64,000 nt of DNA. Source: an uncultured Pelagibacteraceae bacterium. Its GTDB lineage: Bacteria; Pseudomonadota; Alphaproteobacteria; Pelagibacterales; Pelagibacteraceae. The stretch is taken from NCBI GenBank assembly GCA_902564385.1, contig CACFAT010000005.1, positions 22,594 to 86,593 on the forward strand, written 5' to 3'. Position 1 is the first letter of the stretch, and the number at the start of each line of letters is the position of its first letter. Of this stretch, positions 18,903 through 26,997 are shown one piece after another. The notes beneath the pieces are model-generated. The model was given only the letters and a program-made list of their open reading frames with translations, had not been told where the DNA came from and did not search any database. A program made the position numbers and the translations under genes.

Positions 18903-19728
18903 AAAAAAGAAAGCAGAAAAAAAAAAGAAATCTAAAAATAAAATTGCAACAGCAAAAAAAGTTAAAAGCACTATAAAACCAAAAAAATCCAAAGCTAGCG
19001 TTAAGATAAAAAAAATAAAAAATATAAAAAAAACCACCAAACCAAATGTTAAAACAAAATTATCTAAAGTTGAAAAAAAAGTAAATTCAGAAACAAGTTC
19101 AAATTTACTCCGTATTCCAAAAAATAATGAACAAAAACCAGAAATAAAGAAGGTAAAAAAACAAGATACTGAGAAAAAAGAATATAAAGTCAAAGATTAT
19201 GTAGTTTATCCAAAACATGGAGTTGGTCAGATTACAGAATTTAAAAAAATGAATATTGGCGGGATAGACATAGAGGCGTATATTTTAAAATTTGAAAAAG
19301 ATAAAGCAAATGGAATGGTGCCAGTGAATAAGCAATCTCACCTAAGACCATTAGCTACAATAAATCAAGTTAACAAATGTATTAGTATTTTAAAAAGTAA
19401 GCCAAAAATTAAAAGAAGTATGTGGAGTAGGAGAGCGCAAGAATATGAGGCAAAAATATCATCTGGAAAAATTTATGAACTTGCCGAAGTAGTCAGAGAT
19501 TTGAATAAGGGAGATGATCTAATGGTTGATCAATCATATAGTGAAAGACAACTTTTTGAAAAAGCATACGATAGGATTCTCACAGAATTTCAAATAGTTT
19601 TAAACACAAATTTAGAAGATACTCAAAAAAAATTAGATAAGGCTTTAAAAAGAAATCTTGAAAAACAAGTTCAAAAAATAGAGACTAAACAACCTGAAGA
19701 AGGAATTTCAGAGGAAGTAGCGAAGTAA
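18844..19728 (+). CDS. carD: CarD/CdnL-family transcription regulator with Lys-rich N-terminal extension
   Basis: The core (about residues 115-275) matches CarD/CdnL. It begins with the RNA-polymerase-interacting Tudor-like domain ([17 protein letters not shown], then [13 protein letters not shown]) and continues with a helical DNA-binding part containing [14 protein letters not shown] and LAEVVRDL. CarD binds the RNA polymerase beta subunit and stabilises open promoter complexes, mostly at rRNA and growth genes. The first 110 residues are unusual: overwhelmingly Lys with Ala, Ser, Thr and Val, like a histone H1 tail. Two starts are possible, 18844 and 18859, both inside fdxA, and I cannot decide between them. 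The extension uses the frame throughout without stops, so it is probably translated. Confidence 0.85.
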   Translation: MRNIKMKKISLINTLKKTFKKKKAEKKKKSKNKIATAKKVKSTIKPKKSKASVKIKKIKNIKKTTKPNVKTKLSKVEKKVNSETSSNLLRIPKNNEQKPEIKKVKKQDTEKKEYKVKDYVVYPKHGVGQITEFKKMNIGGIDIEAYILKFEKDKANGMVPVNKQSHLRPLATINQVNKCISILKSKPKIKRSMWSRRAQEYEAKISSGKIYELAEVVRDLNKGDDLMVDQSYSERQLFEKAYDRILTEFQIVLNTNLEDTQKKLDKALKRNLEKQVQKIETKQPEEGISEEVAK

Positions 19729-19734
19729 AAAAAA

Positions 19735-19763
19735 CGCTTCCCACGCAAGCGCCATGAGAAGCG
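19735..19763 (-). terminator. Intrinsic terminator of the small basic protein gene
   Basis: On the minus strand the arms CGCTTCTC and GGGAAGCG pair over 6 bp plus one more pair after a mismatch. They are followed directly by eight T, overlapping the end of carD. A smaller nested hairpin (CGC-AA-GCG) lies inside the loop. It follows the 27-residue basic protein gene by about 25 bases. It may also stop carD transcripts from the other side, but the T-run on that strand is weak. Confidence 0.72.
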
Positions 19764-19787
19764 TAATTTAATAAAAAGAATACTAAA

Positions 19788-19871
19788 TTATTTTCTTCTT
19801 CTTTTCTTAGCTTTTTTCTTAGCTTTTTTCTTAGTTTTCTTTTTAGCAGCTTTTTTTCTTCTTTTAGCCAT
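19788..19871 (-). CDS. 27-residue Lys/Arg/Ala-rich basic protein
   Basis: A very short gene read on the minus strand. The product has 27 residues: 15 Lys, 5 Arg, 5 Ala, 1 Thr and the start Met, with no acidic or hydrophobic residue. The middle repeats KKKA and KKKT, and both ends are KRR or RRRK. This is like the tail of histone H1 or the C-terminal region of bacterial H1-like proteins. A strong ribosome-binding site (GGGAG) lies 6 bases upstream. A promoter, a 5' hairpin and an intrinsic terminator frame it, which argues for a real gene. It could bind DNA, bind rRNA like other tiny basic ribosomal proteins, or both. I do not know a named family. Confidence 0.68.
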   Translation of the reverse strand: MAKRRKKAAKKKTKKKAKKKAKKRRRK

Positions 19872-19888
19872 CTTTAGCTCCCTTTTTT

Positions 19889-19917
19889 AATTACGAATCT
19901 TTTTGATTCGTTTAATT
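19889..19917 (-). promoter_or_regulatory. Hairpin in the leader of the small basic protein gene
   Basis: The arms CGAATC and GATTCG enclose a five-base loop and are extended outward by AATTA/TAATT pairing with a small bulge. The hairpin lies between the predicted promoter and the ribosome-binding site of the 27-residue basic protein, ending about 10 bases before the latter. It could protect the mRNA 5' end or control translation. The structure is read from the sequence; no function is shown. Confidence 0.5.
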
Positions 19918-19922
19918 ACCTT

Positions 19923-19951
19923 TTTGTAATTTTTTTGAATAGTTATGTCAA
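19923..19951 (-). promoter_or_regulatory. Sigma-70-type promoter for the small basic protein gene
   Basis: On the minus strand there is a perfect -35 hexamer TTGACA (19946-19951), a 17-base spacer and a -10-like TACAAA (19923-19928, four of six matches). A transcript would start near 19915, giving a leader of about 45 bases that contains the hairpin and the ribosome-binding site. In such AT-rich DNA the -10 alone would mean little, but a perfect -35 at the right distance is less expected. Confidence 0.55.
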
Positions 19952-20051
19952 TTACATAATTTTTTATAAACTTTTAATTTTTTTTTTAAAAAATAAAAAA
20001 AACTAATACTAAAAAAAGTTAAGTAAAACAGGGATTATTAAACAATTTTTT

Positions 20052-21764
20052 TTACTTTTTATACAGATCTTCAAAATTATTTTTGTATTTATTTATAATT
20101 TTATATCTTTTTAACTTTAGTGTTGGAGTTAACATTCCATTTTCAATTGAAAATTTTTCTTGAATTACAAAATATTTTTTTACATTTTCTATTTTTGAAA
20201 AATTTTGATTTAATTTTTTAATTTCACTGTCTATTTTTTCATTTTTAATATCCAAATAATCATCGTTGAGCACTAATAAAGCAACTAAGTATGGTTTATT
20301 ATCTCCATAAACAATTGCTTGATCTATAAATTCAAGATTTACTAGTTCGTTTTCAATTTTTAATGGGGAAATGTTATCCCCGCCAGGGGTTATAATAATA
20401 TCTTTTTTTCTATCTGTAATTTTTAAAAAATTATTTTCGAATTCACCAATATCACCTGTATGCAGCCAACCGTCAATTAAGACTTTCTTAGTTTCTTCAG
20501 TATTATTCCAATAACCCAACATAACATTTTCACCTTTTACTAAAATTTCACCATCTTCGGCTATTTTTACTTCATTTCCTTTAAATGGTGGTCCAACTGT
20601 ATCTATTCTAATATCGTCTATTGGATTACAACTTACCACTGGAGAAGTTTCGGTTAAGCCATATCCTTGGAGAGTTGGTAAACCAATAGCATTTAGGAAA
20701 TAGCCAACCTCTTTATCTAGTGCGCCCCCTCCAGAAACAAATGTTTTAAGAGATCCGCCAAATTGTGATTTTATTTTTTTTCTAACTAATTTCTCTAAAA
20801 TACTATCCTGTATTTTTTCAAATAAATTTAATTCTTTTTTTTTTATTTTTTTTAGACCTAATTCTAACATTTTAAATATTAATTTTTTTTTCAATCCTTT
20901 AGCTTTTTTAAAACTGGCATTAATTTTTTGATAAAGATTTTGATAAAATCTTGGTACTGCTGTCATAATCTCTGGCGAACAATCACCCATATTTTTTACT
21001 AATTTATCTATGCTCTCTGCATAAAAAATTCTAGCAGCTACAGTAATTTGTACAAATTGAACAGTATGCTCATAAGAATGTGAAAGTGGAAGCCAAGTAA
21101 GAAATCTGGGTTGTTGATTAGTTAATAATGGTTTTAGAATATCTATTGCGCCCTCGCAATTATTTAAGATGCCTCCATGACTTAAAATCACTCCCTTGGG
21201 ATTTCCTTGCGTACCCGAAGTATAAATTATGCAAGATGGATCTTTTCTTAAGGCTAAAGATTTATGAATTGGTAAATTTTTTTTATTATTTTTTTTTATT
21301 AAGTCTTCTAAATTAATATATTCAAATTCAACATTTGGTAATTTTTCAAAGGAAAATATTTTTTTTATAAATTTTTTGTCCCTTATAATGTTTTTTAATT
21401 TATTGAATTGCGCAATGTTTGAAACAAAAATTATACTGGGAGTACAATCATTGATAATATAATTATAGTCATTTTCTGCATAAGTTGTGTAAGCTGGAAC
21501 AGTTATCCCATCTGATAACATAATAGACAAGTCTGCAATAAACCATTCTGGTCTATTTTCAGAAATTAATAAACATCTATCACTTTTTGATATTACTTTT
21601 CGTAATTCATTGGAAACTAAATTAATAAAATCGTAGGTTTCTTGCCAAGAATAATTTTTTCTTTTATCACCTAAAGTTGATAATAAAATTTTATTTTTAT
21701 CAATTTGTTTATTAAATTGATCAAAAAATAATTCAGTTAAATTATTAATTTGCCTTAAGTTCAT
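20052..21764 (-). CDS. Long-chain-fatty-acid-CoA ligase-like AMP-binding protein
   Basis: This protein of about 570 residues is in the ANL superfamily, in the long-chain acyl-CoA synthetase group (AMP-dependent). Landmarks in order are the AMP motif IIYTSGTQGNPKGVILSHGG, then LQGYGLTETSPVVSCNP, GWLHTGDIGEF and KITDRKKDIIITPGGDNISP. It would activate fatty acids with ATP and CoA. The open frame extends to 21782, but that start would lie inside the acceptor stem of tRNA-Leu, so the Met at 21764 (MNLRQINNLTELF) is chosen. Many Lys residues reflect the AT-rich genome. The exact acyl chain length is not predictable. Confidence 0.85.
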   Translation of the reverse strand: MNLRQINNLTELFFDQFNKQIDKNKILLSTLGDKRKNYSWQETYDFINLVSNELRKVISKSDRCLLISENRPEWFIADLSIMLSDGITVPAYTTYAENDYNYIINDCTPSIIFVSNIAQFNKLKNIIRDKKFIKKIFSFEKLPNVEFEYINLEDLIKKNNKKNLPIHKSLALRKDPSCIIYTSGTQGNPKGVILSHGGILNNCEGAIDILKPLLTNQQPRFLTWLPLSHSYEHTVQFVQITVAARIFYAESIDKLVKNMGDCSPEIMTAVPRFYQNLYQKINASFKKAKGLKKKLIFKMLELGLKKIKKKELNLFEKIQDSILEKLVRKKIKSQFGGSLKTFVSGGGALDKEVGYFLNAIGLPTLQGYGLTETSPVVSCNPIDDIRIDTVGPPFKGNEVKIAEDGEILVKGENVMLGYWNNTEETKKVLIDGWLHTGDIGEFENNFLKITDRKKDIIITPGGDNISPLKIENELVNLEFIDQAIVYGDNKPYLVALLVLNDDYLDIKNEKIDSEIKKLNQNFSKIENVKKYFVIQEKFSIENGMLTPTLKLKRYKIINKYKNNFEDLYKK

Positions 21765-21772
21765 ATATTTTT

Positions 21773-21859
21773 TGGTGGGCAAAGAGAGAATCGAACTCTC
21801 ACAGTATTGCTACTATTGGATTTTGAGTCCAACGCGTCTACCAGTTCCGCCATTCGCCC
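21773..21859 (-). tRNA. tRNA-Leu (anticodon CAA)
   Basis: The minus strand folds into a type II tRNA with a long variable arm. The acceptor stem is GGGCGAA/TTTGCCC, the D arm includes GGCGGAACTGGTAGACGC, and the anticodon stem is TTGGA/TCCAA with loop CTCAAAA (anticodon CAA). The variable arm is followed by a T arm with GTTCGATTC. CCA is encoded at the 3' end. The acyl-CoA ligase gene starts only about 10 bases downstream on the same strand. Confidence 0.95.
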
Positions 21860-21924
21860 ATATATTTTTAGTTTCATAGAATATAAATAATAGTATTAAA
21901 ACACTATTTATATTAAAAGAAAAT

Positions 21925-22533
21925 ATGTTTAAGGAACTATTTAATAAAACAATTAAACTTGCGGCACATAAAAATTCAAAAAAAATTTTAGGATTTATAT
22001 CTTTTATTGAGAGTTTCGTATTTCCTATTCCGCCAGATGTTCTTATTATTCCAATGGCTATTGCCGACAGACAAAGATGGATGAAGATAGCAATTATTGC
22101 TACGACAGGATCGGTCTTAGGTGCATGTTTGGGTTATTTCATTGGATATGTTTTTTTCAATGAAATTGGAATTAAGATTTTTGAGCTTTACGGTGTAGAT
22201 AATACCTCATTTTTAAAAGATAAAATTTCATCAGATGGAGGGGTTTTTGCATGGGCAACGTTGCTGGCTATAGCGGGTTTTACACCCATCCCATTTAAAT
22301 TACTCACAATAACTAGTGGGTTTGTTCAATTTAATATTATTTATTTTATAATTGTCTCCTTACTAACAAGAGGATCTAGATTTTTTATTATAGCTTTTTT
22401 GGTTGGAAATTTTGGTCCAGCTATGAAAACAATAATTGAAAAAAAACTGCTTAAAGTTTCAATTGTAATTTCTATTGTATTAATAGTTTTTGCTTTTTTA
22501 ATTTATAAATTTTTACAAAACTTTATGAACTAA
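21925..22533 (+). CDS. DedA/YqaA-type membrane protein (VTT domain)
   Basis: This 202-residue multi-pass inner-membrane protein has the VTT/DedA-like pattern: FIESFVFPIPPDVLIIPMAIADRQRW near the N-terminus, a Gly-rich helix ATTGSVLGACLGYFIGY, and the re-entrant-like FTPIPFKLLTITSG. The segment lengths and the PIPPD motif fit the YqaA branch of the family. DedA proteins affect membrane lipid flipping and envelope integrity. It precedes dsbB by one base and is probably in the same transcript. Confidence 0.82.
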   Translation: MFKELFNKTIKLAAHKNSKKILGFISFIESFVFPIPPDVLIIPMAIADRQRWMKIAIIATTGSVLGACLGYFIGYVFFNEIGIKIFELYGVDNTSFLKDKISSDGGVFAWATLLAIAGFTPIPFKLLTITSGFVQFNIIYFIIVSLLTRGSRFFIIAFLVGNFGPAMKTIIEKKLLKVSIVISIVLIVFAFLIYKFLQNFMN

Positions 22534-22534
22534 A

Positions 22535-23008
22535 ATGAACTTTATTTTAAATAGAAAAAATATTTATTTATTAATTTTAATATACTCAATTATTGCCATT
22601 TTATCTGCGATCTATATTGAAAAAGTTTTGGGGTATTTGCCATGTAAATTATGTATTTATCAAAGAGTTCCTTTTTTATTAGCGATCTTCATTTGTTTTT
22701 TGGGATATAGCTATTTTAAATCTGATAGAATATTAATTGCTTTAATCATTACATTCACACTAAGCACTGCTCTTGCAGGATATCATTTTGGTATTGAAAA
22801 TGGCTTTTTTGACGAATATGCCGGTTGTACAAACACAAATATAGATATCATGAATAAAGAAAAAATAATTGAAAGTCTTGGAATGGTTAAAAATTGTAAA
22901 GATGTAGAGTTTACTATTTTAGGCATATCTTTATCTGGATTGAATTTTTTAACATCTTTACTAATTGTATTATTTTCGCTAAGAGCTCTTGTTTATGAAA
23001 AAGACTAA
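22535..23008 (+). CDS. DsbB-like disulfide bond formation protein
   Basis: This 157-residue four-helix membrane protein is predicted to reoxidise DsbA using ubiquinone. The first periplasmic loop carries CKLC (C37 and C40) in LPCKLCIYQRVPF, a DsbB signature with the quinone-associated Arg after it. The second loop has C98 (AGCTNTN) and C121 (VKNCKDVEF), matching the second redox pair. It is followed by coq7, a ubiquinone biosynthesis gene, whose start overlaps its end. Confidence 0.87.
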   Translation: MNFILNRKNIYLLILIYSIIAILSAIYIEKVLGYLPCKLCIYQRVPFLLAIFICFLGYSYFKSDRILIALIITFTLSTALAGYHFGIENGFFDEYAGCTNTNIDIMNKEKIIESLGMVKNCKDVEFTILGISLSGLNFLTSLLIVLFSLRALVYEKD

Positions 23009-23528
23009 CAAAAAAAAATTAGAAGAATTTATTAGAGTTGATCACGCAGGCGAAAGAGGTGCAATTAAAATATATGAAGGTCAACTTTTAGCACTGAAAA
23101 CATTTAAAAAGGATCCTGAACTATTAAAATTAGTAGAAGGAATGAGAGAACACGAGCAAGAACATAGTGATTTTTTTGAAAATGAAATCAGAGAAAGAAA
23201 TATAAAACCAACTAAATTTTTACCACTATGGGATCTATTGGGAGTAGGTTTGGGTTTTGGCTCAACAATATTAGGAAAAAAAGCAGCAATGCTGTGCACA
23301 GCCTCTGTTGAGGAAGTAATTGATAGACATTACCAAAATCAAATAGATCAATTACAAGATGATGAGAAAAAACTTAGAGAAAAAATAAAGAAATTTAGAG
23401 CTGATGAATTAGAACATAAAGATATTGCATATGAGCACGGTGCAACAAAAAAAGGATTATATTCGGTAATGGATAAAATTATTAAAACTGGCTCAAAAAT
23501 TGCTATAAATATCTCTGAAAAAATTTAA
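22995..23528 (+). CDS. coq7: 3-demethoxyubiquinol 3-hydroxylase (COQ7 family)
   Basis: This 177-residue di-iron monooxygenase catalyses the late C6 hydroxylation step of ubiquinone synthesis. The iron ligands are visible as E in RVDHAGERGAIKIYEGQ, EHEQEH in the middle, E in SVEEVIDRHY and E/H in DELEHKD. The reading frame opens at a TTG a few bases upstream, but the ATG at 22995 gives MKKTNKKKLEEF, a normal beginning, and I prefer it. It overlaps the dsbB end. Its stop interlocks with that of the convergent HNH gene in TTAA. Confidence 0.93.
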   Translation: MKKTNKKKLEEFIRVDHAGERGAIKIYEGQLLALKTFKKDPELLKLVEGMREHEQEHSDFFENEIRERNIKPTKFLPLWDLLGVGLGFGSTILGKKAAMLCTASVEEVIDRHYQNQIDQLQDDEKKLREKIKKFRADELEHKDIAYEHGATKKGLYSVMDKIIKTGSKIAINISEKI

Positions 23529-24097
23529 CTAGGATCTAATTCCACATCCCAATATAAATAATCCATCCAACTGCTGTGTAGAAAATTAGGAGGAAAATTC
23601 TTCCCATTTCTATGAAGATCTTCTGTTGTTGGTTGAAAAGGCCATTGATTTAACTTCATACCTGAATTTTTTAACAATCTTCCACCTTTTTTTACATTAC
23701 AGGCTGAACAAGCAGTAACAACGTTTTCCCAATCAGTTTTCCCACCTTTTGATCTTGGAAGAAGATGGTCAAAAGTTAGCTCATCATTACTCCCACAATA
23801 TTGACAACTAAACTTATCCCTTAAGAAAACATTAAACCTCGTGAAATTTGGATTTGAACGAGGCTTTATAAAAGATTTTAATGCAATAACACTCGGTAAC
23901 TGCATAGAGAATGATGGGCTTCTTATCATTCTATCATAATGACTTACAATTGAGACTCTATCTAAAAATACAGATTTAATAGCGTCTTGCCATGACCATA
24001 ATGATAAAGGATAGTAACTTAATGGTCTGTAATCTGCATTAAGAACTAGAGCCGGACATTTTTCGAGTGAAAGGTTTTCATTGATCATTAAAGTCAT
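23525..24097 (-). CDS. HNH endonuclease family protein
   Basis: This 190-residue protein has a full HNH/zinc motif in its middle: CQYCGSNDELTFDHLLPR, then GGKTDWENVVTACSACN and a basic KKGGR. The two CxxC pairs should bind structural zinc and the D-H of FDHLLPRSKGG forms the nuclease site. The N-terminal part (LVLNADYRPLSYYPLSLW) is conserved in a widespread alphaproteobacterial HNH protein whose biological role is not established. I see no neighbouring restriction or phage genes, so it is probably a housekeeping nuclease. Confidence 0.85.
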   Translation of the reverse strand: MTLMINENLSLEKCPALVLNADYRPLSYYPLSLWSWQDAIKSVFLDRVSIVSHYDRMIRSPSFSMQLPSVIALKSFIKPRSNPNFTRFNVFLRDKFSCQYCGSNDELTFDHLLPRSKGGKTDWENVVTACSACNVKKGGRLLKNSGMKLNQWPFQPTTEDLHRNGKNFPPNFLHSSWMDYLYWDVELDPS

Positions 24098-24155
24098 AAT
24101 TATTTAATATATTATATATTATTATTAATCAATGTAACAAAAAAGTTAATTCTCT

Positions 24156-24812
24156 TTAAATATCAAAATTATATTTGATAAATTTTAATGCATTACTTGA
24201 AGCTTCAACTGGTATATGATGGTCACAGCCTTTGATCATTAAAGTTTCTATACTAATATTATTGCGTGTAAAAAAATCTTTTGCTTCCAATAAATTATAG
24301 GGTGGAACTATTTCATCTTTTTCACCATGAATTAATAAAGTTTTTGTTTTAGAAATTAATCTTAAACTAAGATCCTCTTTATCTATAATCTTTCCAGAAA
24401 ATCCAACAATACAATTAAATGGATCTTTAGAAGTTAGGCCCAAGTTTATTGACATCATGCATCCCTGACTAAATCCAGATAAACATATCTTTGAATTTTC
24501 CAAATTATATTCTGCTTTAACCTCTTCAATGTATTTTCTTAATTTATCTTCGGCTTTTTTTACTTCATTTAAAATATAATTTTTATCATTTGTTTCTAAA
24601 TCAAACCATTGATAACCAATTGGATTAATTTTACATGGTTCATGTCCATTCGGACATAAGAATACTGTATTGGTTAAAAACCTTTTCCAATTCAGAGTTA
24701 ACATACTTATGTCTTTTCCATCTCCACCATATCCATGAAGTAAAATTACTGCATTTTTGATGTCAGACCCATTTTCAGGTTTTATAATTGTTGATTCAAG
24801 GCAAAATGTCAT
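24156..24812 (-). CDS. Phospholipase/carboxylesterase family hydrolase
   Basis: This 218-residue alpha/beta hydrolase has the family order VILLHGYGGDGKDI (oxyanion region), the nucleophile elbow GFSQGC with its Ser, an Asp in HGEKDEIVPP and the His in GCDHHIPVEA. This pattern matches the phospholipase/carboxylesterase family (YpfH/EstB-like). It is probably a cytoplasmic esterase of unknown natural substrate. It is divergent from the small HIG1-like gene. Confidence 0.85.
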   Translation of the reverse strand: MTFCLESTIIKPENGSDIKNAVILLHGYGGDGKDISMLTLNWKRFLTNTVFLCPNGHEPCKINPIGYQWFDLETNDKNYILNEVKKAEDKLRKYIEEVKAEYNLENSKICLSGFSQGCMMSINLGLTSKDPFNCIVGFSGKIIDKEDLSLRLISKTKTLLIHGEKDEIVPPYNLLEAKDFFTRNNISIETLMIKGCDHHIPVEASSNALKFIKYNFDI

Positions 24813-24861
24813 AGATAAGTAATTATGTTTTTTTATTTTAAAAAGAAACTAAAATCAAAGT

Positions 24862-25062
24862 ATGATTTCTGAAATATTTGTTAAAATTGCAGCAATTGTT
24901 TTGCTTGCAGCTGTAGCTGTGGTTTTAATTCTTGGAATCAGAACTCTTTTTAAAGGAGACGGAGATAAAAAAACATCTAACAAATTAATGCAGCTTAGAG
25001 TTTTACTTCAATTTGTTGCTATAATTGTGCTCGTAGCATTAGCTTACTTTTATAAGAATTAA
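24862..25062 (+). CDS. HIG1-domain twin-helix membrane protein
   Basis: This 66-residue protein has two membrane helices joined by a short basic loop. The second half (SNKLMQLRVLLQFVAIIVL) matches the HIG1 pattern known from mitochondrial respiratory supercomplex factors and from alphaproteobacterial cytochrome oxidase assembly proteins. The loop reads FKGDGDKKTSNK. It lies between an esterase and a TlpA-like thioredoxin and is not next to a respiratory gene here. A link to cytochrome oxidase is inferred from the family. Confidence 0.8.
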   Translation: MISEIFVKIAAIVLLAAVAVVLILGIRTLFKGDGDKKTSNKLMQLRVLLQFVAIIVLVALAYFYKN

Positions 25063-25589
25063 TTTAATTCATTTAACCAATTTAAAAATTCATCACTGTT
25101 AAAATCTATTGAGCCAATAATTCTTGCAAACTCATAACCATCTTTATCAATGAATAGTGTTGTAGGTAGTCCTCTTAATTTTAAATTTTTTGCAATTCCA
25201 GCACCATCACCAACAAAAACTTGTAATTCTTCTATTAGCAGGTCATCAAAAAACCTCTTAGATGTACTAATATTTTCTCCACCTATATTTATTGGGATAA
25301 TCATTATTTTTTTTTTACCATTAAGTTTTTGAAGGTTGTTTAATGATGGCATTTCCTCTCTACAAGGAGCACACCATGTCGCCCAAAAATTCAAAATGAT
25401 TAATTCAGATTTAAAATCTTTCAAATTAACTTTATTTCCAGCCTCATTTAAAAAGTCAAAAAACTTAATTTTTTGTTTTTCCTCATAAATTATTAGATTT
25501 TTTATATTTGGTGCTTCTATTGAATATGAAGAGCTAAATGATATGAAGTAAAGAAATATTATTTTAATGGATATAAATATAAATTTCAT
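25059..25589 (-). CDS. TlpA-like membrane-anchored thioredoxin
   Basis: This protein of about 176 residues has an N-terminal hydrophobic segment (MKFIFISIKIIFLYFISF) that acts as signal or anchor, then a thioredoxin-like domain with the redox site WATWCAPCREEMP. The later GLPTTLFIDKDG contains the cis-Pro loop. It is predicted to reduce disulfides outside the inner membrane, for example in cytochrome c or oxidase assembly. The frame also opens at 25628, but that would overlap the start of argH; the Met at 25589 gives a normal signal sequence. The stop interlocks with the HIG1-like gene in TTAA. Confidence 0.85.
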   Translation of the reverse strand: MKFIFISIKIIFLYFISFSSSYSIEAPNIKNLIIYEEKQKIKFFDFLNEAGNKVNLKDFKSELIILNFWATWCAPCREEMPSLNNLQKLNGKKKIMIIPINIGGENISTSKRFFDDLLIEELQVFVGDGAGIAKNLKLRGLPTTLFIDKDGYEFARIIGSIDFNSDEFLNWLNELN

Positions 25590-25608
25590 AGATTTGTAAT
25601 TGAATAAC

Positions 25609-26997
25609 ATGAGTAAAAATAAAAACAATAAACCAATTTGGGGTACAAGAATTAAGAAAAATGCTTCAACTTTATTTAAAAAAATTGGTGGTTCTTTACC
25701 AATAGATAAAAGACTATTTAAAGAAGATATCGAAGGATCAATTGCTCATGTCGAAATGCTTCACAAACAGAAAATTATAAATTTCAGAATAAAGAATAAA
25801 ATAATATGGGGATTAAAAAGAATTAAAAATGAAATTGTAAAAAAAAAGTTCGATTTTGATTATGATTTAGAGGATATTCATATGAATATAGAAAACAGAT
25901 TATTTGAACTGATTGGTGATGATGCTGGATATGTTCATACTGCTAGATCTAGAAATGATCAGGTAATTACCGACCTTAAATTATGGTTAAAAGAAGCAAC
26001 AAAAAAAATAATAATTTTATTAGATAATACTAATTTAAATATTCTAAATCTTGCACAAAAAAATATCAGAACAATTATGCCAGGATTTACACATTTAAAA
26101 AATGCACAACCATTATCTTTAGCACATTATCTACTAGCATATGTTGAAATGTTTAAGAGAGATAAGAAAAAATTTAAGAATAATTTAGAGTTTTTAGATG
26201 AAAATCCTTTAGGTGTAGGGGCTTTATCTGGCACTTCTTTTAAAATTGACAGAAACTTTACAACAAAAAAACTTAAATTTAAAAAACCAACAAATAATTC
26301 TGTAGATACTGTATCTGATAGAGATTTTGTTTTAGATTTTTTATATTCTTCTCTAGCTTGTTCTTTACATATCTCAAGAATTGCTGAAGAACTCATAATT
26401 TGGAATTCTGATGCATTCAATATGATAACTTTAAATGATAAGTTAGTAACTGGTTCTTCGATAATGCCGCAAAAAAAGAATCCCGACCCATTGGAATATT
26501 TGAGAGGTAAAACTGGAATATTTATAGGAAATATCAATTCTATGATTTCAATATTAAAAGGGTTGCCTTTATCATATTTTAAAGATTTACAAGATGACAA
26601 AGAAATTGTTTTTAAAACAAATGATCAACTAAAAATATCACTGTCTTTGTTGAATGATGTGATAAAAAATTTGATAATAAATAAAAAGAGTATGCTATCC
26701 CTTGCAGGAAAAGGTTTTACTACAGCTACAGATTTATCCGATTATATTGTAAGAGAACTTGGATATCCATTTAGAAAAGCATACATACAAACAGCGAAAA
26801 TAATTAATCTAGCTGAAAAAAAAAACAAAAAACTTCACGAACTAGAATTGAAAGAAATAAATCAAATTGAGCCAAAACTTACATTAAATGTTTATAAAAT
26901 ACTCAATCTAGAAAATTCAATTAATTCAAAAAAATCTTATGGCGGAACTTCTTTTGAGAACGTTAAGAAAATGATAAAAAAGGCAAAAAATGAATAA
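25609..26997 (+). CDS. argH: Argininosuccinate lyase
   Basis: This 462-residue enzyme splits argininosuccinate into arginine and fumarate in the last step of arginine synthesis. The signature GSSIMPQKKNPDPLE is present, as are TARSRNDQVITDLKLWL and GFTHLKNAQPLSLAHYL, which hold catalytic and substrate-binding residues. I place the start at the ATG at 25609. A TTG three codons upstream also opens the frame, but the ATG is preferable. The gene overlaps the lptM-like gene by 8 bases at its end. Confidence 0.94.
   Translation: MSKNKNNKPIWGTRIKKNASTLFKKIGGSLPIDKRLFKEDIEGSIAHVEMLHKQKIINFRIKNKIIWGLKRIKNEIVKKKFDFDYDLEDIHMNIENRLFELIGDDAGYVHTARSRNDQVITDLKLWLKEATKKIIILLDNTNLNILNLAQKNIRTIMPGFTHLKNAQPLSLAHYLLAYVEMFKRDKKKFKNNLEFLDENPLGVGALSGTSFKIDRNFTTKKLKFKKPTNNSVDTVSDRDFVLDFLYSSLACSLHISRIAEELIIWNSDAFNMITLNDKLVTGSSIMPQKKNPDPLEYLRGKTGIFIGNINSMISILKGLPLSYFKDLQDDKEIVFKTNDQLKISLSLLNDVIKNLIINKKSMLSLAGKGFTTATDLSDYIVRELGYPFRKAYIQTAKIINLAEKKNKKLHELELKEINQIEPKLTLNVYKILNLENSINSKKSYGGTSFENVKKMIKKAKNE

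Noticed and set aside
18795..19193. Phe-rich minus-strand frame opposite the Lys-rich CarD tail
   Set aside because: Poly-Lys codons read as Phe on the other strand; it is a shadow of the CarD extension.
21765..21782. Longer start of the acyl-CoA ligase
   Set aside because: It would lie inside tRNA-Leu; the Met at 21764 is sufficient.
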